Source: Enorma sp964624825
GTDB lineage: Bacteria > Actinomycetota > Coriobacteriia > Coriobacteriales > Coriobacteriaceae
Length of the DNA: 46,030 nt
NCBI GenBank assembly: GCA_964624825.1
Contig: CAZUYD010000016.1
Location: 1 to 46,030, forward strand
Direction of reading: 5' to 3'
Notes under the pieces: generated by a model
What the model was told of the DNA's origin: nothing
Seen by the model: only the letters and a program-made list of their open reading frames with translations
Databases searched by the model: none
Shown: positions 24,475 to 33,066 of the stretch, one piece after another
Layout: every line of letters begins with the position of its first letter
Numbering within the stretch: the first letter of the stretch is position 1
Made by a program: the position numbers and the translations under genes

Positions 24475-24840
24475 ATGACCTTCCTACTCGATTGGCTCCT
24501 CACAGCAGTTGCCATCGCCATCGCCGATTGGTTCGTCCCGGGCATCTTCATCATCGGTGCCGTCGAACCGTGGCTCTGCTACGCCTTCACCGGCCTGTTC
24601 CTCGCGCTGGTGAACAGGCTCGTCAAACCGATCATGAGCCTGCTCACGCTGCCGCTCACCATTGTCAGCCTTGGCCTGTTCAGGCTTGTGCTGAACGCTG
24701 TCATGCTCGAGCTTGCCAGCTCCTTGTCGCTCGACCTGCTCCACGCCGGCATCGTCATCGTAGATTTCGAATCTGCCGTCATCGGTGCGATAATCGTGAG
24801 CATCACGTGCACGATTTTGGGCGTAGTCACGTCCAAGTAG
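24475..24840 (+). CDS. PF04020-type (phage holin 4 / YvlD-like) membrane protein
   Basis: This 121-aa protein has four hydrophobic segments and the family motif LVNRLVKPIMSLLTLPLTIVS near residues 44-63, ending in a GAIIVSITCTILG segment. The family name includes phage holin, but members are common chromosomal membrane proteins such as YvlD. No phage genes are nearby, so a lysis role is not supported. AAAGGC lies upstream of the ATG; longer upstream frames are rejected. Confidence 0.85.
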   Translation: MTFLLDWLLTAVAIAIADWFVPGIFIIGAVEPWLCYAFTGLFLALVNRLVKPIMSLLTLPLTIVSLGLFRLVLNAVMLELASSLSLDLLHAGIVIVDFESAVIGAIIVSITCTILGVVTSK

Positions 24841-24956
24841 CATGCGAAGCATGGCACAGCCGCGCCATACGCATAATGGTTTTTGCCTTTTAGCTCAGGG
24901 CGCGCCCTGCGGCCGCATCACAACCAATAGCGACACTCTTTTTTTTGGAGGTTTCC

Positions 24957-25892
24957 ATGGGCACCGTCTACTCATCCATCGACCAGCTTATCGGAGGCAC
25001 CCCCCTGCTCGAGCTCACCAACATCGAGCAGACCGATGGCCTGCGCGCCCGCGTGCTCGCTAAGCTCGAAAGCATGAATCCCGCCGGATCGGCGAAAGAC
25101 CGCATCGCGCGCACCATGCTCGACGAGGCGGAAGCCGCGGGCGCTATCCGCCCGCACGACGACTGCACCATCATCGAGCCCACCTCGGGAAATACCGGCG
25201 TCGGGCTTGCCGCGTTGGCGGCTGCGCGCGGATACCGCGCCGTCATCGTCATGCCCGAGACCATGAGCGTTGAGCGGCGCACACTCATGAGCGCTTATGG
25301 AGCCGAGCTCGTGCTCACCCCCGGCGCCAAGGGCATGGCCGGGGCCGTCGAGCGCGCGGAGGAATTGGCGCGCGAAACGCCTAAGAGCATCGTTGCCGGC
25401 CAGTTTGCGAACCCGGCGAACCCCGCCGCCCACCGCGCCACCACCGGCCCGGAGATCTGGCGCGATACCGATGGTGCGGTCGACGTCTTCGTTGCGGGCG
25501 TGGGCACAGGCGGCACCATCACCGGCGCGGGCGGCTACCTTAAGGAGCAGAACCCTGCCATGCAGATCGTCGCGGTCGAACCCGCCGACTCGCCCGTCCT
25601 CGAAGGCGGCCAGGCAGGGCCTCACGGCATTCAGGGCATAGGCGCCGGCTTCGTGCCCGAGGTGCTCGATACGAGCGTATACGACGAGGTGGTTCCCGTC
25701 GCAACCGAGGACGCCTATGCCACCGGACGACGCCTGAGCACCGAGGAGGGCATCCTCGCGGGAATCTCGTCGGGTGCGGCCGTATGGGCAGCGCTCGAGC
25801 TTGCCAAGCGCCCCGAGAACGAGGGCAAGACCATCGTGGTCATGGTGGTGGACACCGGCGAGCGCTATCTCTCGACGCCGCTGTTCGAATAA
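24957..25892 (+). CDS. cysK: Cysteine synthase (O-acetylserine sulfhydrylase)
   Basis: This PLP enzyme makes cysteine from O-acetylserine and sulfide. The 311-aa chain has the PLP lysine K47 in NPAGSAKDRIA, the substrate loop TSGNTG, the phosphate loop GVGTGGTITGAG, and ISSGAA near the C-terminus. TTGGAGG lies five bases before the chosen ATG after a run of eight T. It is followed 30 bases later by mnmA, so the two sulfur genes likely form one transcript. No serine acetyltransferase is adjacent. Confidence 0.94.
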   Translation: MGTVYSSIDQLIGGTPLLELTNIEQTDGLRARVLAKLESMNPAGSAKDRIARTMLDEAEAAGAIRPHDDCTIIEPTSGNTGVGLAALAAARGYRAVIVMPETMSVERRTLMSAYGAELVLTPGAKGMAGAVERAEELARETPKSIVAGQFANPANPAAHRATTGPEIWRDTDGAVDVFVAGVGTGGTITGAGGYLKEQNPAMQIVAVEPADSPVLEGGQAGPHGIQGIGAGFVPEVLDTSVYDEVVPVATEDAYATGRRLSTEEGILAGISSGAAVWAALELAKRPENEGKTIVVMVVDTGERYLSTPLFE

Positions 25893-25922
25893 TCGTCGCG
25901 GCGGATGGCGTGAGGGGTCGAT

Positions 25923-27122
25923 ATGGTGAACAGATCGCGCGTGCTCGTAGCCATGAGCGGCGGCGTCGATTCGAGCGTCGCCGCCTACTTGCTGCAGCAG
26001 CAAGGCTATGAGTGCATCGGCGCCACCATGCGCCTGTTCGATGAATCGCTCGCAGGACGCGACCCGGCGCGCGCCGCGAGCAACAGCGCCGATATCGAAG
26101 ATGCGCGCGCTGTGGCCAAGCGCCTGAACATGCCGTTTCATGTCATCGATTGCCGCGCGCGCTTCGAGCGCGATGTGGTCGAAGCGTTCGTCGGCGCATA
26201 CGAGAGCGGGCTCACGCCCAACCCGTGCGCCATCTGCAACCGGCGCATCAAGTTCGGCGCGCTGCTCGACGAGGCGCGCCGCCTTGGGTGCACATACCTC
26301 GCCACCGGGCATTATGCGCGCGTGGAGCAGCTGGACACATGCATCGAGGCAAGCGCGGGCACGGGCCGCGAGAGCTCGCGCGCTACTGGCGGCAGCCCCG
26401 TCTATGCGCTGCACACCGCACTCGATGCCTCGAAAGACCAGAGCTACTTTCTCTATAGCCTCACCCAAGACGTGCTCGCCCACGTGCTCTTTCCGCTCGG
26501 CACGCGCACCAAGGAAGGCGATGTGCGACGCATCGCGCGCGAGCAAGGGTTCGGGAATGCCCGCAAGCGCGATAGCCAGGGCATCTGCTTTGTTCCCGAC
26601 AACGATTTCGCCCGGTTCATCGAGCTTCGCCGCGGGCATGCGCTCCCTGAAGGAGACATCCTCAATGCCGCGGGCGCGGTGCTCGGGCAGCATCGCGGGG
26701 CGCTGCGCTACACAATCGGCCAGCGCAAGGGGCTCGGCGTCGCCGCCGCCCATCCGCTCTACGTCACGAATATCGACGTGCAAGCCAACACGGTAACGCT
26801 CGGCGAAGATGCCGACCTCATGGCATCCACGCTCGTCGCAGACGATTGGATCTGGTCGGCACCGACCGATGCATGCGCCGCCCTGCTCGAGCCGGCCGGC
26901 GCGTCGGCATACCCTCTTTCCGCGCGCATCCGGTACCATCAGCGCGCGCAAGCCGCTCGCATACGGCGGGTGCCGGCGGATGAACGTCCGCCCCATGCGC
27001 GTGGAACGGTGGTGCGCGTCGACTTCGCCGAGCCGCAGCGCGCCATCGCGCCGGGGCAAGCCGTCGTCCTCTACGACGGAACGCGCGTGCTCGGAGGCGG
27101 CAGGATCAGGTATGCCCGGTAG
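25923..27122 (+). CDS. mnmA: tRNA-specific 2-thiouridylase
   Basis: MnmA puts sulfur on U34 of tRNAs for Lys, Glu and Gln. The 399-aa protein has the ATP loop AMSGGVDSS near residues 10-18, the first catalytic Cys C102 in NPCAICNRRIKFG, and the second Cys C222 in DSQGICFVPD. The motif ALDASKDQSYFLYSL is also typical. Residues about 139-155 form a Gly/Ser/Ala insert between TGHYARV and YALHTA, accounting for the slightly long chain. The cysteine desulfurase that feeds MnmA is not in the window; the neighbour is cysK instead. Confidence 0.94.
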   Translation: MVNRSRVLVAMSGGVDSSVAAYLLQQQGYECIGATMRLFDESLAGRDPARAASNSADIEDARAVAKRLNMPFHVIDCRARFERDVVEAFVGAYESGLTPNPCAICNRRIKFGALLDEARRLGCTYLATGHYARVEQLDTCIEASAGTGRESSRATGGSPVYALHTALDASKDQSYFLYSLTQDVLAHVLFPLGTRTKEGDVRRIAREQGFGNARKRDSQGICFVPDNDFARFIELRRGHALPEGDILNAAGAVLGQHRGALRYTIGQRKGLGVAAAHPLYVTNIDVQANTVTLGEDADLMASTLVADDWIWSAPTDACAALLEPAGASAYPLSARIRYHQRAQAARIRRVPADERPPHARGTVVRVDFAEPQRAIAPGQAVVLYDGTRVLGGGRIRYAR

Positions 27123-27183
27123 CGCGACGTCTCACGCCGAAGAGGCCGGCGAGCGTCACCTTTCGAGAGGAACGCACGCGAGG

Positions 27184-28587
27184 CTAGTTGCAATGGCGCC
27201 ATTCGCGGTCGGTCAGCACGCGGGCGAGCCCCAGTCCCATGGGCAGGAACAAGATGATCATGACCGCACGGACGATCCACTCCATAGAGTCCACCACATC
27301 GACCGTGCCCATGTAATACACCGCGCGGTACAGATAGAGGCCGGGCACCATGATCACGATGGACGGCACCGTAATCGAAACGCGCGGAAACCCGGCACGC
27401 GTCATCACCGCCGAGGCGAGCAACCCTGCCGCGAGCGCGCCGGCGAACGCCGCGCCCTCGGGAGTGACCTGTAGGTCGACCAGCGTGAGACGCAGGGTGT
27501 TCGCGATCGCGCCGACCACGCCGGCCGTCGCAGCCATGCGTCGGGACGAGTTGAACAGCACCGAGAACCCGAACACGCCCACAAAGCTCATCACGGCGCG
27601 CAGCACGGTGAGCGCCACCGGGCTCAGGCTAAGATCGCTAAACTCATCGGGGCGAAGCCCGACGATCGACGAGATGAGCCAGGCGACGAGCGTCGCCGTA
27701 ATGATGATGGAAAGCGCGTAGACCAGCCGCTCGATGCCGGAGCGCAGATCGAGCTTGGCGATGTCGAGCCCGCTCGTGATGAGCGGAAACCCGGGAATCA
27801 CGAAGAGCATCGCGCCGATGTAGCCCGCGTTATAGTCGAGCGCCTTGGAAACGATGGCGCCCACGAGGTGCTGGGCGCACAGATACACCAGGCACGCGAC
27901 CGCCACGCTCGCACCGACGCAGGCCAGATGCGTGAGGTGCCGATCGAGCATGATGCGCCTCAGATAACCGCCGCACCCGGCGCCCGCGAACGCAAAGAGC
28001 ATCTCGAATGGGCCTCCGCCGAGCAGGAACACAAAGGCCGCGCACGCCGCGGCCGCAGCGAGCCCGGCCTGCCATGGCGCATAGCGCGTGGGCATGCGCT
28101 CGATATCGTCCATCAGGTCGTGGAATTCGCTCACGGTAAGCGTTGCGCCTTCCGCTTTGATGCGCGCGACCAGGCGCTCCATATTCCAGATGCGCTCGGT
28201 GTTGACCCCGGTCGTTGACAGCGAGACGACCTCGGAAAACGATCCCGTCTCGTCAAAGCAGCTGCATTCGATCGACGTCAGGCTCACATCGGCCGAGCAC
28301 GTGATGCCCAGCACGGAAGCCGTGGCGTTCATGGCCTCGCGCACGCGCCATGCGCCCGTGCCGCTCGCGAGAAGCAAAAGTCCCACGCGGCACACGATGG
28401 TGGACTTATCTGCAAGCGAAGCCTCGACGGCGCGGTGATCGTGCTTCTCGATCACATCATGCCACCTGACCGACATGTGGTTGCGATGCGAGAGCCGCGT
28501 GTGCCGCGCGCGAGGACCGGCTGTCGTCACCCGCGGGGCGCCGTCGCGCCGGGAAGGGGCGGTACGGTTCGCATCTGGATTGGTCAT
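27184..28587 (-). CDS. Threonine/serine exporter, ThrE type
   Basis: This 467-aa membrane protein fits the ThrE family of threonine and serine efflux carriers. Residues about 60-165 form the cytoplasmic N-domain, with LLLASGTGAWRVREAM as the family start motif. About ten hydrophobic segments follow in two blocks, equal to the ThrE_1 and ThrE_2 parts fused as in Corynebacterium ThrE. The first 45 residues are a basic tail rich in Arg, Ala and Pro. GGGGAGA lies eight bases before the ATG. It converges with mnmA, 61 bases apart. Confidence 0.88.
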   Translation of the reverse strand: MTNPDANRTAPSRRDGAPRVTTAGPRARHTRLSHRNHMSVRWHDVIEKHDHRAVEASLADKSTIVCRVGLLLLASGTGAWRVREAMNATASVLGITCSADVSLTSIECSCFDETGSFSEVVSLSTTGVNTERIWNMERLVARIKAEGATLTVSEFHDLMDDIERMPTRYAPWQAGLAAAAACAAFVFLLGGGPFEMLFAFAGAGCGGYLRRIMLDRHLTHLACVGASVAVACLVYLCAQHLVGAIVSKALDYNAGYIGAMLFVIPGFPLITSGLDIAKLDLRSGIERLVYALSIIITATLVAWLISSIVGLRPDEFSDLSLSPVALTVLRAVMSFVGVFGFSVLFNSSRRMAATAGVVGAIANTLRLTLVDLQVTPEGAAFAGALAAGLLASAVMTRAGFPRVSITVPSIVIMVPGLYLYRAVYYMGTVDVVDSMEWIVRAVMIILFLPMGLGLARVLTDREWRHCN

Positions 28588-28958
28588 ACGGCGCTCTCCC
28601 CTATCTCACCCGCGCGCAGGCGCATCGGCATTCGTGTCTACAGCCGATGGTAGCGCAATGGCGCGACCCAGGTGGACAGCACCGCGCGATCAAACCGCCG
28701 CGACCCGTAAAAACCGACGTGCGCAAGCCTGATTCCTGGGTACCCCGCCCCGCCGGCGCGGGGTGCGCTGAGCGGCCGCGATTGAAACGATTTGCGCAAC
28801 GCGGCGGTGTGGTGCATCCCGTTCCAGTGCGCTTGGTACGATAAGCATGCTCTGTCATGCATCACGGCCATCTTACCGCCCGCGCGGTGCACGCGAGCTA
28901 GCAACCGGCTGCACGCTCACGGCCTGCGCGTTGCGCGCCCGCTATAAAGGAGTCATCC
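28588..28958. other. Gene-free region between divergent genes
   Basis: No gene is supported. It contains a GC-rich hairpin ACCCCGC / GCGGGGT (28742-28764) without a T run, and a TACGAT box near 28835 that could be a -10 for the following hydrolase gene. Confidence 0.45.
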
Positions 28959-29801
28959 ATGGACCATGCTCCTACCATACTCATCACAAGCTCGTGTACC
29001 ACATACCTGGGCATACCGGCGTTCCGGCTCTCGGAGAACTATGCCGACGCCATCATCGAGGCCGGAGGGATCCCCATCACCGCGCCGGCAACCGAACGCC
29101 TCGATGTGTATGCACGCCTGCTCGATCGCGCAGACGGCCTGCTGCTCTCGGGCGGTGCGGACATAGACCCGGCACGGTTCACGGATTGGGAAGCAGGAGC
29201 ATGCGCAGAGGGTGGCGACGCGAGCGCAGCGCAGCTTGTGAACGATCCGACGCCCATCCGCGACGCAGCAGAGCTTGCGCTCATCGCCGAAGCCGAGCGC
29301 CGAGGCATGCCAATCTTCGGCATCTGCCGTGGTTTGCAGATCCTTAACGTCGCACATGGCGGCACGCTGGTTCTCGACCTCGAGGCCGAGCGCACCCCTT
29401 CGGCGGATACGACTCCCAACGCGAACGCAGCACAGACAGCCCCGATCGCTGCGCCGCATATTGTGCACAACGAGTACATGGACGGCACCATGACGCATGA
29501 GGTGCAGGTGGTGCGGCATAGCTTACTTGCCGAATTGGTGGAAGCGCCCCGGCTCACCGTCAACTCCATGCACCATCAAGCCATCCGAACGCTGGGGCGC
29601 GGTATGCGCGTCGCCGCCACCGCACCCGATGGCGTTATCGAGGCGGTAGAGGTAGCCAGCAGCCCCTTCGAGCTCGCCGTGCAGTGGCATCCCGAATACC
29701 TCACGCACCTTGAGCCCATGTATCGCCTGTTCGCCTCCTTCGTCGAGGCCGCGCGCACGTTTCGCGCCGCGGGCGCACGCGCAGGGCTCGCGCCGCGCTA
29801 A
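28959..29801 (+). CDS. Peptidase C26 / PuuD-like gamma-glutamyl hydrolase
   Basis: This 280-aa protein belongs to the class I glutamine amidotransferase fold, C26 group, which cleaves gamma-glutamyl bonds (as in gamma-glutamyl-GABA hydrolase). The nucleophile is C123 in FGICRGLQILN. The His-Glu pair is in VQWHPEY near residue 246. The early motif LLLSGGADIDP is also family-typical. AAAGGAG precedes the ATG. No polyamine (puu) genes are adjacent, so the natural substrate is open. Confidence 0.9.
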   Translation: MDHAPTILITSSCTTYLGIPAFRLSENYADAIIEAGGIPITAPATERLDVYARLLDRADGLLLSGGADIDPARFTDWEAGACAEGGDASAAQLVNDPTPIRDAAELALIAEAERRGMPIFGICRGLQILNVAHGGTLVLDLEAERTPSADTTPNANAAQTAPIAAPHIVHNEYMDGTMTHEVQVVRHSLLAELVEAPRLTVNSMHHQAIRTLGRGMRVAATAPDGVIEAVEVASSPFELAVQWHPEYLTHLEPMYRLFASFVEAARTFRAAGARAGLAPR

Positions 29802-29906
29802 CGCGGCCACAGGCTGCGCGCCGCGCGGCCAGGCCGCCCCGCAGCGCAAAACCATCTCTCAGCTACCCCGGTGTGTCTGCCGCCGAGCGGCTGCGGCGCC
29901 CTCTGC

Positions 29907-31706
29907 TTAGCGGCTTCGCCGCGCGCCGCCGTGATCGCCGGGACGGCGGGCGTGCTGCCCCTTGCCTGCATCGCGGCGCGCGCCTCGGCCGGCCACGCCT
30001 GCAGTCGCGCCGCGCCCGCCGCGCCCAGCGCGCCCGCGCCGTTCCTCGGGCAGGTCGCTGTTGCGCCAATCATGCGAGGCTGCCTGCGTGGCCGCGCTGC
30101 GACGGGGAGCATCCGGGCGCACGCGAGCCTTGCCCGCGCGCTTGGGGCGCGCCGGACGCGGCGTTCCCGCATCCGAGGCACCGCTCGCGCCGCTTTTCGC
30201 CGAACGCGCAGAAGACCCCGCACGGGCCCGGCGCCGCTTCTTCGAGCCGCCGCGCTTTGCACCCTTGCTCATCAGGCTTCCAGGCGTGCGCGCCGGGTCG
30301 ATGACCGGCGGCTGAGCGCCGGTATCGAGCATACCCGCATCGTACAGATCGGCCGTCTTGCCCATGAGCGCCTCGATGGCGTAGAACTCCTGCACATCCT
30401 CGGGCGTCACGAAGGTAAGCGACCAACCCACCTCGCCGGCACGCCCCGTGCGCCCGATGCGGTGGATGTAGTCGGTCGGCTCGCTCGGCACGTCGAAGTT
30501 GACCACATAGCGCACGTCTGGGATGTCGATGCCGCGCGCGAGCACATCGGTCGCTACGAGCACATCGACCGCACCCTCGCGAAACGCCTTGAGAGCGCGC
30601 TCCCGCTGCGCCTGCGTACGGTTGCCGTGGATGGGCGCCGTCTTGATGCCCTTCCGCTCGAGCCGGCGGCAGCACGCGTCGGCACGGTGCTTCGTGCGCG
30701 TGAACACGATCACGCGCTCGGCGCCCTCGCGCTTGAGCACCTGCGCGAGCAAGGCATTCTTCACCTCGAGCGATGTGGGCAAGACGAACTGGTCGACCGT
30801 CTCCGCCGTGCTTTTCGGCGGCGCGATCTCCACGCGCGCCGGGTCGCGCACCAGATCGGTGATACCGCCCACGGCCTTCTCGTCGAGCGTTGCCGAGAAC
30901 AGCAGCGTTTGGCGCTCGCTGGGCGTGGTGGCGACAATCTTGCGCACATCGGGCAGAAAGCCCATGTCGAGCATGCGGTCTGCCTCGTCGAGTACGAGCA
31001 CCTGCACCTCGCTCAGGCTGCAGGTGCCCTCGCCGATCAGGTCGACCAAGCGCCCGGGCGTGGCGACAAGGATGTCGCAACCGCTTTTGAGCGCGCTTCG
31101 TTGCGGGTTATAGCCCACACCGCCCACCACGGTGACGGCAATATGCCCGGTACGCGCCGCGATGCTTGCGCAGACCGCCTCGATCTGCTGGGCGAGCTCG
31201 CGCGTCGGCGTGATGACGAGCATGGCGGGGCCCCGACCGCGCGCGCGGCGCCGATGCTCCCCGCGCGGCAGCACGTGACCAAGCCGGCTCATCGCGGGCA
31301 GCAAGAACGCCGCGGTCTTTCCCGTACCGGTTTGCGCGGCAGCGAGCACATCGCGCCCGGCCAGCACATGGGGGATCGTCTCCGCCTGCACCGGAGTCGG
31401 AGCCTCGTAGCCCATATCGCGCACGGCTGCAAGGACCTCGTCGGAAAGCCCCAGATCCTCGAAGCGCGCTGTCGTGGCAGCTGACGCGGCGGCCGGCGCC
31501 GCGGAGAGCTCCGTGGCTAAAGCGGACGCCGCGGCCGGAACAGGCGCAGCGTCCGTGGCCGTACTTTCGCGGGCACGCGTCCCCATAGCCGAGACGTCAA
31601 GATCTTGAGAGGCGTGGTCGCGTCCGCTTGTCGAGACGCTCGACGCAGAGGCGTCCTCATGGGCGGCCGGCGCTGTGGCCGGCGCGCCCTCGAACTCATG
31701 ATGCAT
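29907..31706 (-). CDS. DEAD-box RNA helicase
   Basis: This ATP-dependent RNA helicase (about 599 aa) has all core motifs: the Q motif region FEDLGLSDEVL...PTPVQ, motif I AAQTGTGKT, Ia PTRELA, II LDEADR, III SAT, and VI HRIGRTGRAG. The helicase core runs from about residue 78 to 440. The first 75 residues are rich in Ala, Ser and Thr. The C-terminal 110-120 residues are rich in Arg, Gly and Ala, as in RNA-binding tails of RhlE/CsdA-like helicases. The start is uncertain: the ATG at 31706 has only a weak site, and the low-complexity N-terminus gives no help. Confidence 0.9.
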   Translation of the reverse strand: MHHEFEGAPATAPAAHEDASASSVSTSGRDHASQDLDVSAMGTRARESTATDAAPVPAAASALATELSAAPAAASAATTARFEDLGLSDEVLAAVRDMGYEAPTPVQAETIPHVLAGRDVLAAAQTGTGKTAAFLLPAMSRLGHVLPRGEHRRRARGRGPAMLVITPTRELAQQIEAVCASIAARTGHIAVTVVGGVGYNPQRSALKSGCDILVATPGRLVDLIGEGTCSLSEVQVLVLDEADRMLDMGFLPDVRKIVATTPSERQTLLFSATLDEKAVGGITDLVRDPARVEIAPPKSTAETVDQFVLPTSLEVKNALLAQVLKREGAERVIVFTRTKHRADACCRRLERKGIKTAPIHGNRTQAQRERALKAFREGAVDVLVATDVLARGIDIPDVRYVVNFDVPSEPTDYIHRIGRTGRAGEVGWSLTFVTPEDVQEFYAIEALMGKTADLYDAGMLDTGAQPPVIDPARTPGSLMSKGAKRGGSKKRRRARAGSSARSAKSGASGASDAGTPRPARPKRAGKARVRPDAPRRSAATQAASHDWRNSDLPEERRGRAGRGGRGATAGVAGRGARRDAGKGQHARRPGDHGGARRSR

Positions 31707-32155
31707 ACATGTATCCGTTCTATGTATTGGGCATCGCTGCACACCGCGGCGAGCGTCCGCGCGATGCCCAGGGTGCCTGGCACCCGGTATATACGACGGC
31801 GAATCGCAGGAAGCGGCGCCTCGGCGTCTCATAGCCGAGCAACGCCCTGCGATGAAGCAGGTTCGCCGCAGGAAAGTATAGGGGTACCAAAACGCGGCGC
31901 AGGGCTCGTACGCCGCCCCCACATGCGAACACCACAGCGCCAGGGACGGCACGTGCGCGGGCATTGCATCGGCGCACCGTATCAAGCGCGCCTCAATTCA
32001 CTTCTATACGCATAAAGAATAACGATGATGTTTCATCATTGAATAAAAACGAATAAACCTTGCATGTACGGCTTAATGCGTGCATACTTCAAACATCATG
32101 AGCATATTTGGATACCTTGGCGCATGACAGCCGAGGCAAGGGAAGGAGCACCATC
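31707..32155. other. Gene-free region, partly AT-rich, before the amino-acid transporter
   Basis: No gene is supported. The bases 31995-32100 are much richer in A and T than their neighbours. They contain an ATGATG/CATCAT inverted repeat with a 3-base loop (near 32023-32038) and ATTGAATAAAAACGAATAAA (near 32038-32057), which resembles an arginine-repressor box. This stretch probably holds the promoter and operator of the ABC importer. Confidence 0.45.
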
Positions 32156-32986
32156 ATGGATCTGACACGGAGGCAATTCGTACCGGCTGCGGCCGCCGCA
32201 GTTGCAGGCGTTGCCGGCCTGGCGGGCTGCAGCAGCGAGTCTAGCTCTGGCAGCGCGACCGGCTCCGCCGCCGTTGACGAGAGCGGCGAGATCACCCTCC
32301 TCACCGAGGGCACCCTCACCTTCGCCACCTCGCCCGACTATCCGCCCTTCGAGAACCTCGAGGATGGCGAGTACGTGGGTCTCGACATGGACCTTGGCCG
32401 CGCAATCGCCGAGTACATGGGACTTGAGTGCGAGTACGTAAACATCGACTTCGACGGCATCATCCCCGCCATCGTCGCGGGCGGCCAAGCTGATGCCGGC
32501 CTCTCGGGCATCTCCATCACCCCCGAGCGCCAGGAGGAGGTCGATTTCTCGACCCCCTATTACGTCGATAACCAGGCCGTCGCCGTTATGAGCGACAACA
32601 CCGACATCACCGAGGACAACGCCGCCGAGGTGCTCAACACCGAGGATGTCACGATCGCCGTTCAAAGCGGCTCGACCGGCGCCGATTTCGCCTCCGAGAA
32701 CTACCCGAACGCCGAGCAGGTCGCGTTCCCGCTCTTCACCGATGCCTTCGCAGCCGTGGCGGCCGGCCAGGCCGACGCCGTCTGCGGCAACAGCGCCGTT
32801 GTGGAGCAGATGCTCGCGGGCGCCTACACCGATCTGCACGTGGTGCTCACCTCGGCCACCGGTGAGGAATACGGCATCGCCGTCTCGAAGGATAACCCCG
32901 AGCTGCTCGCTGCCATCAACGAGGCCATCGAGGCGCTTGACGCCGACGGCACCATCGACGAACTCATCGCGACCAACATGGAGTAA
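32156..32986 (+). CDS. Amino-acid ABC transporter binding lipoprotein
   Basis: This 276-aa protein is a family 3 (polar amino acid) solute-binding protein. The N-terminus has a twin-arginine motif TRRQF and the lipobox LAGC, so it is likely exported by Tat and lipid-anchored. The body starts TLTFATSPDYPPFE and includes GLDMDLGRAIAEYMG and DGIIPAIVAGGQADAG, the usual blocks. GGAAGGAG is seven bases before the ATG; an upstream in-frame start is rejected. First gene of an operon with a permease and an ATPase. The amino acid is not fixed. Confidence 0.92.
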   Translation: MDLTRRQFVPAAAAAVAGVAGLAGCSSESSSGSATGSAAVDESGEITLLTEGTLTFATSPDYPPFENLEDGEYVGLDMDLGRAIAEYMGLECEYVNIDFDGIIPAIVAGGQADAGLSGISITPERQEEVDFSTPYYVDNQAVAVMSDNTDITEDNAAEVLNTEDVTIAVQSGSTGADFASENYPNAEQVAFPLFTDAFAAVAAGQADAVCGNSAVVEQMLAGAYTDLHVVLTSATGEEYGIAVSKDNPELLAAINEAIEALDADGTIDELIATNME

Positions 32987-33009
32987 GCGCCTGAGTTGAT
33001 TGGTTTCTT

Positions 33010-33050
33010 GCGGCCCCTTCTGCGGTGCGGAGCGGGGCCGCTTGTCGTTT
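33010..33050 (+). terminator. Hairpin between binding-protein and permease genes
   Basis: An 8-bp stem GCGGCCCC / GGGGCCGC followed by TTGTCGTTT lies between the binding-protein stop and the permease start. It could act as a partial terminator that keeps binding protein above permease, a common pattern in such operons. Confidence 0.65.
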
Positions 33051-33066
33051 CGAAACGAGGCTCATC

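Noticed and set aside
24475..24840. Prophage lysis gene (holin)
   Set aside because: The family is named after a holin but is common in chromosomes. No other phage gene is nearby.
24972..27059. A 695-codon open frame on the minus strand
   Set aside because: It is antisense to cysK and mnmA and has no family features.
29871..31484. A 537-codon open frame on the plus strand
   Set aside because: It is antisense to the DEAD-box helicase and shows no domain.
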